Notes under the pieces: generated by a model
Databases searched by the model: none
What the model saw: the letters and a program-made list of their open reading frames with translations, nothing else
What the model was told of the DNA's origin: nothing
Made by a program: the position numbers and the translations under genes
Shown: positions 43,100 through 53,985 of the stretch, piece by piece
How the letters are laid out: each line of letters begins with the position of its first letter
Numbering within the stretch: the stretch's first letter is position 1
Origin: Ariolimax columbianus
Lineage: Eukaryota; Mollusca; Gastropoda; Stylommatophora; Arionidae
Length of the DNA: 64,000 nt
Assembly (NCBI GenBank): GCA_036924085.1
Contig: JAVGWX010000013.1
Coordinates: 47,947,675-48,011,674, forward strand
Reading direction: 5' to 3'

Positions 43100-43375
43100 G
43101 TCTCGTCAGACAAAACATACTGATCGGACTATGTTAGGGTCAGGTCAAACATACTGATCAGACTATGTTAGTCAGGGTAAGGTCAAACATACTGATAAGA
43201 CTATGTTAGGGTCAGGTCAAACATGCTGATCAGACTATGTTAGGGTCAGGTCAAACATGCTGATCAGACTATGTTAGGGTCAGGTCAAACATACTGATCA
43301 GACTATGTTAGTCAGGGTCAGGTAAAACATAATGATCAGACAATGTTAGTCAGGGTCAGACAAAATATACTGTCC
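43100..43375. repeat. inverted sister array of the 38-bp satellite, about 8 copies
   Basis: Units contain gtcaggtcaaacatactgat and cagactatgttaggg. The reverse complement (cctaacatagtctgatcagt) matches the 22.2-23.8 kb satellite. The TTAGGG hexamers are incidental. Confidence 0.85.
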
Positions 43376-43960
43376 AAGAATCCCATCCCACTTCAACGCA
43401 GTTCTCCCTGGAAACAGGCTGTTTTGGGGGCAGCCTGTCTAACAAGGTGAGTGGTGGACGTGATTATTGTAGTAAAAAGCGACAGGCAGATGAAATTAAG
43501 CATATCACCACAGCCTAAAGGGTACTGGTCCACCTTCGTCAGCATGCTTGGGATGCTAGGTAAGCTTCGACAACCCGCCACTTGACGCCATTTTTAGGGC
43601 GCACAAAAGAGTAACCATACTCACTGTGGGCATTCAACAACAACAATAACAACAACAACAAATAAAAAAAATCACAAAAAAAAACTAGCATGACATGATG
43701 TTAAACGAACGGGCTAAGTTAGTCGCCATACCTGAACATATGTTTACTTCTGGGTATGGTTGCTAAATTAAACAACCCATTGAACGTCATGTCTTATTTT
43801 TTGGTGTGATTGACCAATTATTTTTGATCGTTCTATTCTCTGACGAAGGCTATCTGGTAGTAACGTGAGTGTCATTCATTAGTTGTCCTAGTGCGTCCAC
43901 ATTTTATGTGTTTTTATCGACTCTAGGTATGAAACTCTCCAACACTTTTCAATATATTCC
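43376..43960. other. no gene recognised
   Basis: Contains a short (AAC)n patch at about 43628-43660. No gene supported. Confidence 0.4.
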
Positions 43961-43964
43961 TTGA

Positions 43965-44810
43965 GGGAATTATGAGTGAGACACTTGGAGGTCACGTTGG
44001 TACTGTCAAGATAGGGGACCGAACGATTATCAACCTTCGTTTTGAAGATGATATCGACGGGTTGGCGGGTTCAGAAGCAGAACTCCAGGAATGGGTCAGA
44101 AGGCTCGATGAAACAGCTCTTGGCTTTGGTATGGAGATAAACGCTGGGAAGACAAAATTAATGACCAACAACGCTGACGGCTTCAACAGCAGGATAAAAG
44201 CTAACGGTCAGGAACTCGAAGTGGTTGCCCTGTTAAATATCTTGGGTCGATTGTCAGTGATAAAGGATCAACATGTGAGGTGATGGCCAGAATAGCACAG
44301 ACAATAGCGGCGCTTGCAGGGCTTAACAAAGTCTGGCAAGATAAACTGTTAGCACTATACACGAAAATCAGATTAATGCGTACACTGGTCATGTCAATAT
44401 TCCTCTATGCTTGTGAGACATGGACAGTTAAAGCTGACGTTCTGCGAAGGATACAGGCCTTGGAGATGAGATGTTTCCGAAGACTTTTAAACGTCACGTA
44501 CAAAGATCGAGTTACAAATGAGGAAATACGAGAGAATTACAACAGCAATAGGGCCTTTTGAAGACCTCTTGGCAACTGTCAAAAGAAGGAAACTCGCTTG
44601 GTAAGGTCACATATCGAGATCAAATGGTCTTGCAAATACGATCCTACACGGAAAGGTGCAAGGCAGACGACGAAGAGGCCGTCCCCAAAAACGGTGGGAG
44701 GACAACATGAAAGAATGGACCAATCTCTGACCAGAAGAGGCATAGGCAGTGCCCGCTGACTGAGAAGTGTGGTGTGATGTTGTGAGGATGTCTTTATGTG
44801 TGCGTGAACG
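43965..44810 (+). pseudogene. RTE/Jockey-like LINE, RT motif C to C-terminus
   Basis: Longest copy of its family here. It reads HVGTVKIGDRTIINLRFEDD (motif C; F-A-D-D expected, A changed to E), GLAGSEAELQEWVRRLDETA, GFGMEINAGKTKLMTNNAD, then after a frameshift MARIAQTIAALAGLNKVW, FLYACETWTVKADVLRRIQA, CFRRLLNVTYKDRVTNEEIR, VKRRKLAW-stop-GHISRSNG and RPQKRWEDNMKEWTNL-stop. Two frameshifts and one internal stop. The 5' half is missing. The copy at 19.4-19.7 kb (minus) is a close relative. Confidence 0.85.
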
Positions 44811-45670
44811 ACCTCACAGGTTACGGAATGTTCTTCCCTGACCTAAGGTATGAAAAAAGTGCATTATGTGGGGCTTCCTGCTTCCACGAGTTTACTGTTG
44901 ACATGGGGAACTGAGACGCTATTCTAGCCAGCAACAAAATACTGACCAGGACGTCGCGTATGCCTCAGGCACAATACACTGACCAGGACAATGATATCAG
45001 GAGACAATCATTATCACTAATTTAATAAGAGTATCTGCCTTTCGTTTCGAGGTATACGCCATGTGAAACCCTCCTCCAGTATGGCAGTTTTGAGCTGCCT
45101 TCTCTGTCTCTCTCTCCAGTTTATGGGCAGTGACCAGTGTTCATTTTCAGTCTCTTCTCAAAACCGTTCTACTCCTCCTCCACTTGTCCTTTGGATTCCA
45201 TTCCAGAGCCTGTCTGGCCACGTTTTCTGATGCTTTCCTTAGCGTTTGTCCTATCCCCTTCTTTTCCTACGTTTTTTTTTCATGTCATTTGTCTTCGCTT
45301 CTCGTCATGTCTTGTTAGTCCTTTCACGTTATCCTCAGTAGACATTTGTTAACGAACGACTAAAGTTGGGTTCGTATTACCTTTATCGTTCTCCAACATT
45401 CTGATCTGAACAAGAGAACATACTTGAGATTTGAATTAAACAATGTTAACTTGATTGAAGAAAACACTTATAATATTTAGTTGAAACGGCATTTCAAATA
45501 ATCATGAACAGATTCATGAATAACAGACAGGCCACGAAGTTGTGGAGAGCCAGCCACACATCGTCTAAACCGATCGCCGTGGCACCTAATCATGGCGATG
45601 ATAGTTTATATGTATGCAAATTCAGCACGCTGAACTAATAGCTTGCGCTGTGTCTCGCTGAAAACAAAAA
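44811..45670. other. no gene recognised
   Basis: No domain-bearing frame. The short plus frames at 45130-45350 are Cys/Leu/Phe-rich translations of pyrimidine-rich DNA. Confidence 0.4.
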
Positions 45671-45915
45671 CTACAAAAGCCATTCCTCGGTATAAAGGCA
45701 GTCGTTCGTGGATACACATGGAACACCACATAAATCGTCTACGGTTTTCAATGAATCATCACAGCTTCCATTTTGGGAATCTCGTTTAACTGGGTCACAG
45801 ACTGAGGTCCACAATGTGAAGTAATTTGTTTGTGTAAATACCCGCTTCAGGTTGGCCTGACAGATTTCACAAATGTGGTTCTGTACACTTTCTGAAAGGC
45901 GCTGGGACTTAAGGT
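45671..45915 (-). other. open minus-strand frame of unknown nature
   Basis: The distal part of a 115-codon minus frame reads ICEICQANLKRVFTQTNYFT and SVCDPVKRDSQNGSCDDSLK, with regular cysteines. Its first ~35 codons derive from the 3' tail of LINE X (ATG repeats give MMMM). No family recognised. It could be chance or an exon fragment. Confidence 0.2.
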
Positions 45916-46004
45916 AACTGAAAATCATCATCATCATTTGGCTGCTCAGTCCGGGGACTGGTTGTAAGGTTGTTGGAGTTGTCTCTGCTCCTCCTCCTTC
46001 TTCT

Positions 46005-46150
46005 GCGTTCATTCTCAATCTACCACTACCTGAACAGGGCTTTGCAAGTAGTGGGATTTAGTCCGGAGAACAGATTTGCTTTGTGTCGCTAGTTTACAGT
46101 TTGACTGCAATATTTTAACCTTTCGGTCCGACACATCCGTCTTTGGCAGG
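46005..46150 (+). repeat. dispersed repeat family D, copy 5 (5' half), inside LINE X tail
   Basis: From cgttcattctcaatctacc to acatccgtctttggcagg. Array-like LINE X tail sequence lies on both sides (45930-46000 and 46150 onward), so family D behaves as an inserted mobile element. Confidence 0.8.
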
Positions 46151-46560
46151 ATGTCTCTCCGTCTGACCCTATCCTCTGGTTGATCAGTCCAGATACTAGT
46201 TGTAAGGTTGATTGAGTATGTCTCTTCATTTGATCCTCTGGTTGATCAGTCCGGAGACTGGTTGTAAGGTTGATTGAGTATGTCTCTTCATTTGATCCTC
46301 TGGTTGATCAGTCCGGAGACTGGTTGTAAGGTTGATTGAGTATGTCTCTTCATTTGATCCTCTGGTTGATCAGTCCGGAGACTGGTTGTAAGGTTGATTG
46401 AGTATGTCTCTCCATTTGATCATCTGGTTGATCAGTCCAGATACTAGTTGTAAGGTTGTCTGAGTATGTCCCTCCATTTGACCCTATCCTCTGGTTGATC
46501 AGTCCGGAGACTGGTTGAAAGATTGTCTGAGTATGTCTCTCCATTTAATCCTATCCTCTG
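46150..46560 (-). repeat. ~63-bp array, 6-7 copies, from the LINE X C-terminus
   Basis: The minus-strand unit contains gatcaaatgaagagacatac and tcaaccttacaaccagtctc. In one frame it reads RIKWRDILRQ followed by NQSPD, matching the last codons before the LINE stop. Units differ at a few positions and by a 6-bp indel (cctatcctctg versus cctctg). Confidence 0.88.
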
Positions 46561-47217
46561 CGACTCTCTTCATTTCAGCAGGTGTCCGTACTTGCATGCC
46601 TGTGATGTAAAACTGAATCTTGGACGCCCGGGTTCTCTCTCCCCTTGTAGAAGACGTTCATGTCTCATTTTATTTCCCATCCAACTCAACTGACGTTTTT
46701 ATATCATAGGCAATATATGTCTTTGTGCGCCCATTTCAGTGAGTACATTGTCATTAGATCTTCTTTCTGCCCAACTCATCCTTTCTATACTACGGAAGCC
46801 CCACATTTCAAACGCTTCCAATAACGTTTCATCCTTTTTTAGCTAGTCCATGTTTCAGCCCCATACAGTACAATTGGCCATATATGAGTGGTGATTATTC
46901 TGTTCCTCAGTTCTATCCTGATATTCTTTGAGGTTAACAATTTATGTTTTTCTCTGAAGTAATCCTTGTCTTGATTTCTGTCCCATTTCGGGCATCTTCT
47001 TTGATGGTTTCGTCTAATGATGTCAACATTTGAACTTGTTCGATTATTACTCCATTTATTATCACATTTACTTGCCTACGCTGCTTGGATATTACCAATG
47101 GACTTTGTCTTCGATGTGTTTATTTTCATGCCAAACTCTTTGTGCTGTTATATTTTTCTAGCAGCATTTACAACGTTGCTACTGATTCTCCCACTATCGC
47201 TTGGTCATCGGCAAATT

Positions 47218-47512
47218 TGATGGCATTAACTTTCCTACCATTAACTTTGACACCATTAACTTTCCTATCATTAACTTTGACACCATTAACTTTCCTACGA
47301 TTAACTTTGACACCATTAACTTTCCTACCATTAACTTTGACACCATTAACTTTCCTACAATTAACTTTGACACCATTAACTTTCTTACCATTAACTTTGA
47401 CACCATTAACTTTCCTACATTTAACTTTGACACCATTAACTTTCTTACCATTAACTTTGACACCATTAACTTTCTTACCATTAACTTTAACACCATTAAC
47501 TTTGACACCTCT
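47218..47512 (-). repeat. 30-bp array, about 10 copies, just before RT motif C
   Basis: The unit encodes VKVNGRKVNG (5+5 residues) and joins without frame change to AIKFADDQ. The related V-K-V-N-G segment is normally present once about 10 residues before motif C in this type of LINE. Variants K/R/C/N-R before KVNG distinguish units. Confidence 0.92.
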
Positions 47513-47574
47513 ATTATAACTCTGCATAACCTTGCACATCATCCTCTCAGAATATCTCTTATAGAACCTCGGTG

Positions 47575-49735
47575 ACAGCAAATAGCCCTGTCGTACCCCA
47601 TGTTATAGAGACGGTGACCGCAAACAGCCCTGTCGTACCCCTGTTAAAGAGACAATGACAGCAAATAGCCCTGTCGTACCCCATGTTATAGAGACGGTGA
47701 CAGCAAACAGCCCTGTCGTACCCCATGTTATAGAGACGGTGACAGCAAACAGCCCTGTCGTACCCCTGTTAAAGAGACAATGACAGCAAATAGCCCTGTC
47801 GTACCCCATGTTATAGAGACGGTGACAGCAAACAGCCCTGTCGTACCCCATGTTATAGAGACGGTGACAGCATATAGCCCTGTCGTACCCCATGTTATAG
47901 AGACGGTGACAGCAAACAGCCCTGTCGTACCCCATGTTATAGAGACGGTGACAGCAAACAGCCCTGTCGTACCCCATGTTATAGAGACGGTGACAGCAAA
48001 CAGCCCTGTCGTACCCCATGTTATAAAGACGGTGACAGCAAGCAGCCCTGTCGTACCCCTGTTATAGAGATGGTGACAGCAAACAGCCCTGTCGTACCCC
48101 ATGTTATAGAGACGGTGACAGCAAATAGCTCTGTCGTACCCCTGTTATAGAGACGGTGACAGCAAACAGCCCTGTCGTACCCCTGTTATAGAGACGGTGA
48201 TAGCAAATAGCCCTGTCGTACCCCATGTTATAGAGACGGTGACAGCAAACAGCCCTGTCATACCCCATGTTATAGAGACGGTGACAGCAAATAGCCTGTC
48301 GTACCCCATGTTATAGAGACGGTGACAGCAAATAGCCCTGTCGTACCCCATGTTATAGAGACGGTGACAGCAAATAGCCCTGTCGTACCCCATGTTATAG
48401 AGACGGTGACAGCAAATAGCCCTGTCGTACCCCATGTTATAGAGACGGTGACAGCAAACAGCCCTGTCGTACCCCATATTATAGAGACGGTGACAGCAAA
48501 CAGCCCTGTCGTATCCCATGTTATAGAGACGGTGACAGCAAGCAGCTCTGTCGTACCCCTGTTATAGAGACGGTGACAGCAAACAGCCCTGTCGTACCCC
48601 ATGTTATAGAGACGTTGACAGCAAATAGCTTTGTCGTACCCCTGTTATAGAGACGGTGACAGCAAGCAGCCCTGTCGTACCCCTGTTATAGAGACGGTGA
48701 CAGCAAACAGCCCTGTCGTACCCCATGTTATAGAGACGGTGACAGCAAATAGCCCTGTCGTACCCCATGTTATAGAGACGGTGAAAGCAAATAGCCCTGT
48801 CGTACCCCATGTTATAGAGACGGTGACAGCAAATAGCCCTGTCGTACCCCATGTTATAGAGACGGTGACAGCAAACAGCCCTGTCGTACCCCATGTTATA
48901 GAGACGGTGACAGCAAATAGCCCTGTCGTACCCCATGTTATAGAGACGGTGACAGCAAACAGCCCTGTCGTACCCTGTGTTATAGAGACGGTGACAGCAA
49001 ACAGCCCTGTCGTACCCCATGTTATAGAGACGGTGACATCAAGCAGCCCTGTCGTACCCCTGTTATAGAGACGGTGACAGCAAACAGCCCTTTCGTACCC
49101 CATGTTATAGAGACGGTGACAGCAAATAGCCCTGTCGTACCCAATGTTATAGAGACGGTGACATCAAACAGCCCTGTCGTACCCCATGTTATAGAGACGG
49201 TGACAGCAAATAGCCCTGTCGTACCCAATGTTATAGAGACGGTGACATCAAACAGCCCTGTCGTACCCCATGTTATAGAGACGGTGACAGCAAACAGCCC
49301 TGTCGTACCCCATGTTATAGAGACGGTGACAGCAAACAGCCCTGTCGTACCCCATGTTATAGAGACGGTGACAGCAAACAGCCCTGTCGTACCCCATGTT
49401 ATAGAGACGGTGACAGCAAACAGCCCTGTCGTACCCCATGTTATAGAGACGGTGACAGCAAACAGCCCTGTCGTACCCCATGTTATAGAGACGGTGACAG
49501 CAAACAGCCCTGTCGTACCCCATGTTATAGAGACGGTGAAAGCAAGCAGCCCTGTCGTACCCCATGTTATAGAGACGGTGACAGCAAACAGCCCTGTCGT
49601 ACCCCATGTTATAGAGACGGTGACAGCAAACAGCCCTGTCGTACCCCATGTTATAGAGACGGTGACAGCAAACAGCCCTGTCGTACCCCATGTTATAGAG
49701 ACGGTGAAAGCAAGCAGCTCTGTCGTACCACCTGT
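47575..49735 (-). repeat. 41/42-bp array, about 52 copies, of RT motif B
   Basis: The minus-strand unit ggggtacgacagggctgttt then gctgtcaccgtctctataac encodes GVRQGCLLSPSL, the conserved motif B of LINE reverse transcriptases. Units ending ...aacat are 42 bp and those ending ...aaca are 41 bp, so the frame shifts at the shorter units. The left end joins directly to LSPRFYKRYSERM of the host LINE. Reading frames up to 281 residues across the array (CCHRLYNMGYDRA, VTVSITWGTTGLF) are out-of-frame by-products. Confidence 0.96.
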
Positions 49736-49737
49736 CT

Positions 49738-49760
49738 TATCTTCTTCTTCTTCTTCTGCG
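49738..49760 (-). repeat. (GAA)n tail of the RNase H LINE
   Basis: A short minus-strand gaagaagaagaagaagataa tract 15-30 bp after the LINE stop codon, probably its 3' terminal repeat, where it joins the LINE X array. Confidence 0.65.
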
Positions 49761-49767
49761 TACGCAG

Positions 49768-51830
49768 TCAGACAGTAACCATTATTTTTTCGAAAAAAGC
49801 AGCGGTCATCCTCAGGCTGTCGCCACTGCCATAGAGCTTGTCTTGCAGTTCCACTGGTAATGGCCACATCTGCTCTCTCTGATCCTCGTATGTCGGGCAG
49901 TTCTGCAGCAGATGTTCAGCGGTCATTTTGCCAGTACCGCACGGGCATTCGTCGGTACCTCCTATCTTCAATTTGTTGAATAGGTGATACCTCAGTCTAT
50001 TGTGGCCAGTGCGAAGTCTGAAGACAACGACCTGCTCTCTTCGGTTCAACTGGTAGTAGGCATCGCTTTTGGTGTAACCAGTATGTTCGTTTTCCCATTT
50101 GGTCATGTACCTGGCTTTGATAAGCCGTTTTGACTCTTCGTACGTCATATTAGTATCTGTTTGTGGTAGTCTTGCACCTTCTTTTGCCAGTCTGTCTGCC
50201 TCCTCGTTGCCTTGGATGTTGCAGTGTGATGGGACCCACTGTACCACCACCCTTTTTGGTGCGGACTGCTGGCACAGTTTGCAGAGTGCTGCTCTTAAGT
50301 GATTAAGCTCAGAGTTTTTCTGGCTTTTTAGCGCTGTGACTACGGCGAGAGCATCTGTAAGCAGGACTATATGGCTTTCATTTTCACTGTGTGTCACCAT
50401 TTCTTCCACTGCCGCCCTCTGTGCCTCTGCCTCCGCTCTGAAATTTCTTGTGTACTTACCAGTAGCGAATGACAGTGTTATTTTTCTACCATTTGGTAGG
50501 TTCAGGAATGCTCCTGCCCCTCCGTTCTGTGTAGTATTTGTTACAGAACCGTCGGTGTATGCATGGGTCCAGTCCATGCTTGGGTAGCTTTTCGTTATGA
50601 AGCTTAGGGTAGTATCTCTCCTTTCTTTTTCAGTCTGGCAGTTTTTGTTTGCAATACCTGGTATATTTTCTACCACCTCTGGAAATATATCCTGCCTCCA
50701 GGTAGGTTTTCGTACAGCAGTGATGGGTTTTGGTGTTGTTAGTGCGTTTATGGGATCTTCGTGCATCTTTGCTTTGGCTATTTCTGCAAAGTTTCTCCGC
50801 TTTAGTTTCCCATTTCCGAAATTGTTTAGTCTCTGGTGCATTGGATGGTCAGTCAGTCTTCGGAGTTTCTCTGACTGCAGCTGGGCTCTGCAGTCTCTTC
50901 TATCGGTCATGGATTTCAGTTTTGTAATCTTTTCAAGTTCTACAATTGGCGTTGACTTCATGCCACCTGTTATAATTCTCATGGCTTGGTTTTGAAGTTT
51001 CCTAACTTTATCGAAGTTCGCCTTCGCTGCTGTTGTCCATGCCGCAATGCCATACTCGAGAACTGGTCTAACTCTTCCAGTGTACAGTTTCTTTAGTATG
51101 CCTTCGTCTGCTCCCCAGCTTGTGCCAGCAAGTTTCCTCATGATTGCCATTCTTTCTCTGGCTTTCATTCGGTTTCTCTCAATCTGACTTTTCCATGTCA
51201 TGCGCCGATCAAGTGTGACTCCCAGATAGGTTGGGTTGTCGTTTGGCTGCAGGAATTTGCCATTTAGACTTAATTTGGTATTTTGGGGTTTTAATGAGAG
51301 CGATAATATTCTGCATGTGGTTTTCTCCTCGTTTATTTTGACCAGCCATAAGTTCGCCCACTCTTCCAGCGATGTTAGGGCCGTCTGCAGCCGATTTCTT
51401 GCTATGATGAGATTCTTTTCAGAGGTCCACATAGCCAGATCGTCTGCAAACATTGAGCTATGGACTCTTCTTGGTATATTCTCTGTAATGTCGTTTATAT
51501 ATACCAGGAAGAGTGTGGGTGACAGTACTCCCCCTTGGGGTACTCCCTGCTCGAGTGTCACCGTTTTGCTCATCTGCCCATGTACTTGGACTCTGGCCGT
51601 TCTTTGTTTGAGGTAGTGGTTGATCCATTTGTACATTTTCCCACAAACATCACTTCTTCTTAGCTTGACTCTAAGTCCGTCTTTCCAGACTTTGTCAAAT
51701 GCCTTTTCCAGATCCACCCAAACAGCTACTGTGTGTTTCTGTGCCTGGTAGGCATCTTCTATCTCCTGGGCTATGAGAATGACCTGGTCCTCAGTGGATG
51801 TTTGCCTCCATGGATTTTTCTCGCTCTGCC
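49768..51830 (-). CDS. LINE RT - RNase H - zinc-knuckle polyprotein, fingers deleted
   Basis: The longest real coding sequence in the window (691 codons from its first in-frame Met; the first ~15 belong to another frame before a deletion). RT motif A AVWVDLEKAFDKVW (about 40-53), motif B GVPQGGVLSPTLF (100-112), motif C FADD (132-135), thumb with YLGVTLDRRMTW (206-217). RNase H has YTDGS (D431), E471/E473, TDALAVV (D497) and WVPSHCNIQGNEEADRLAKE (H540, D550), so all catalytic residues are present. C-terminal knuckle CPCGTGKMTAEHLLQNC (633-649). About 200 residues of RT N-terminal fingers are missing between EN and STEDQV. It resembles I-/Jockey-group LINEs with RNase H. Plus-strand frames here are shadows. 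Confidence 0.88.
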
Positions 51831-52975
51831 ATGTTCCTAGCATTTGTTATTGCATCTTCCGCTTTCTGCAACTCATCATTCCAGTAGGGCTTACAGTTTT
51901 TCCTAGCTCCTCTTGGGATGGTTTCAGTGGCGGCTTGCATTATTGCCTTGCTTAGGCTTTCCACCATGGGCTTCATTCTGGTGTTTCGTGTGTTGATGGT
52001 TTCACATAGCCCATGTGTCAGGATTGCAAATCTGTCCCAGTCGGCTCGTTTGTAATTCCAACGTGGGAGCGGTTTTGTTTCCTGTGGGCCTACTTCCATG
52101 TCAATGGTTAGCCTGATCGGCCTGTGGTCGCTACCTGCCAGTTGGTTTAGCCCCTGGCGGTCTATTTTATGGTGTATGTCCTGTGTGGAGAAGGCCTAAT
52201 CTGGAGTCGAGGTGGTATGCCATGTTCTTGAATAGAAGGTAGGGCTATCCTCCGGCCTATTGATTAGGGAGAGATTTGCATCTATCTCCCAATCTTCCAC
52301 TTCGTCACCTCTGCTGTCTGTGTCAGAGTATCCCCATCTCTCCGAGTGGCTGTTGAAATCTCAAACTACTATGCAGTTGGAGTCTCTGACCTCCATACTC
52401 GAGAGCGATAGGTCTCTATTTGGTGGTCCGTACAGATTGAAAATGCGGAGCTTCGTCTCTTGAGCCATTATGTCAACTCCTACAATTTATGCTTGTCCGG
52501 TGTGATTGACAGATACCGCGCTACTCGGTATGCAGTTTCTGGTCAGTATCAGGACCCCTCCTTTGTGGCCTTCTCTATCTAGACGGAAGGTCTGGTATCC
52601 TCTGATTGAGAATTTATGATTATTGTTGAGGTGCGTTTCCTGGATACATGCCACGTCAATCTTACCTTCATGCAGGTGATGTGTTAGGGAAAGTTTTTTG
52701 TTAATGACTCCCTCCGCATTCCACTGTAGTATTTTGAGGGTCTTGAGGTTTTGGTCAATAGAAGTTTCCCCATGGCCATGTGCCTTGACTCCACGACACA
52801 TGGGTGGGTGACCACCAGTAGTCAAGGGTGGGCCCCTTCGAGGCGTGAGGCCCGGCACTATCGCTGCCTGGCGGGACTCCGCAGGATGAGCGCCATGCGT
52901 TTTTCTAATCGGTTGTACTGTCATCATGCTGCGATTTAAGTTGCACTGTTTTGTTAGGCTTGCGGCCCCATGCAT
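51795..52975 (-). pseudogene. LINE endonuclease (APE-like) domain, three in-frame stops
   Basis: One minus frame reads LKILQWNAEGVINKKLSLTH, EGKIDVACIQETHL, TFRLDREGHKGGVLILTRN, LYGPPNRDLSLSS, DFNSHSERWGYSDTDS, LAGSDHRPIRLTI and ARKNCKPYWNDELQKAED. This is the full motif order of APE-type LINE endonuclease (Q-W-N ... Q-E-T ... D-F-N ... S-D-H-R-P). TAA/TGA/TAG interrupt after GQA, before DFN and after STPD. Near EREKS it meets the deletion joining to the RT frame. The first ~70 codons (rich in Pro/Gly/Arg) may be the ORF2 leader. No ORF1 recognised upstream. Confidence 0.85.
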
Positions 52976-53509
52976 CCGATTTCAACAGGCGTTTCTGTAG
53001 GGATGCCCTCCTTAGCCTTTGGCTGTCCCCAGCCTATCTGCAAGGCAGCAGTTGTTTATGATCAGAGTTGTCTCTCTTATGGAAGTTTTCTTACCAGACC
53101 ATCGAGTCTTCACTACTCGTGTCTATAGGGTGCAATGATGATATGTGAGATGATATATGAGATGGACTGGTTTACCCGGAAGAGAGGCAGTCCAGTGTGT
53201 CTGTATTCCAGGATCGTCACGTCCTGCCAGAAACGTAGCATTTGCATGTGAGTGGGGTATCTCTTTCTCCCTTTATTTTCTTGGCTTCTATGCAGAGATG
53301 GTACGCCTAGCATTCCCCGCCACCTGGGGTGTTGACACAGTGGGGCAGGTGTGCAATGTCCGCTGGTCTGCATCTCTTCTGCGTCCAGCATGATAGCTAT
53401 ATGGCTGATAACGTACAGAGGTAGATATCGTAGCCGAAGTGCATTTTACCAGAGGACAAGCCTGGTAATGTCACAGAGATGTTGTTCGCCTGGTGTGCGG
53501 ACATATCTC
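52976..53509 (-). other. 5' flank of the LINE, not resolved
   Basis: Could hold the LINE 5' UTR or a decayed ORF1. A 92-codon minus frame at 53113-53391 has no recognisable gag or zinc-knuckle motif. The border with the 28S-like sequence is near 53510. Confidence 0.35.
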
Positions 53510-53985
53510 ATGGTCATTGGTTGAGTCTCGACAGTTCACAGTGAGGTGGCTAATCTACTGTTTTCGAAACCCCGACCAGGTACTAAGTCTTGTGTTGGTG
53601 GTTTCGCACCCCATCGCCGTATAAGGTGAGTATCAAGCAGTTGTCCGCCCGCTTTGATCGGCGGACGGCAGAGACCTCTTTCTGCGGCTCTACCGGATAG
53701 GGCTGGGGCGCAAGCCCCAGGTCCCGAACATGTAGGAGCCTCCCATTGCAGTGGTGCTGAGATTTTGGGCGGGATTGCGGCTTACAAGGGTTCGGCCATA
53801 ATCCCCCACATGGTAGCCTCGCGCCATTGGCTTATCAGCCTGGTACGTGAACCAAAGTGTCTGCGGCTCCTCTCGATATGAGCTGGTTTTCCGTAGCAAC
53901 GCCCTGTCATTAGTAGGGTAAAACTGACCTGTCTTCAGATGGTCTATTTCCGGCACCCGTTCACTATTTGGCCAGACGAATTTAT
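53510..53985 (-). rRNA. 28S rRNA 3'-end pseudogene (degenerate)
   Basis: The minus strand aligns in order with the end of animal 28S: gacaggtcagttttacccta, catatcgagaggagccgcag (the sarcin-ricin loop region, normally AGTACGAGAGGAAC), aagccaatggcgcgaggcta, gggggattatggccgaac, caatcccgccca and ctggtcggggtttcgaaaa. Substitutions hit universally conserved loop bases, so it cannot be functional. Everything 5' of this region of 28S is absent. It lies immediately beside repeated 28S/18S junction pieces. Confidence 0.8.

Larger units (their letters stand above)
45916..47575 (-). pseudogene. LINE family X: RT motif C to 3' end, with three arrays
   Basis: Read on the minus strand: GVRQGYLLSPRFYKRYSERM (motif B region), MCKVMQSYNRGVKVNG, an expanded VKVNG-RKVNG array, AIKFADDQAIVGES (motif C with F-A-D-D intact), about 500 bp of frameshifted thumb and tail, then GMQVRTPAEMKRVAEDRIKW with RDILRQ, and a C-terminal array. 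After an intervening family D repeat (46005-46150), a last piece (QPVPGLSSQ) ends in (ATG)4 at about 45925, the probable LINE 3' end. Frame breaks make it inactive. Confidence 0.8.

Noticed and set aside
43100..43375. Interstitial telomeric repeat (TTAGGG)
   Set aside because: TTAGGG occurs once in many ~33-bp units and is never tandem. The sequence belongs to the 38-bp satellite family.
45671..46018. 115-residue minus frame as a host gene
   Set aside because: Its N-terminal third is the LINE X tail (ATG repeat read as MMMM). The rest matches nothing I know; kept only as a low-confidence unknown.
50099..51955. Plus-strand frames of 60-132 residues
   Set aside because: They are antisense to the well-supported RT-RNase H frame.
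53113..53391. Cys-rich secreted peptide (CVNTPGG-like run on the minus strand)
   Set aside because: Short, interrupted by stops, no signal peptide, and lies in the presumed 5' flank of a LINE.
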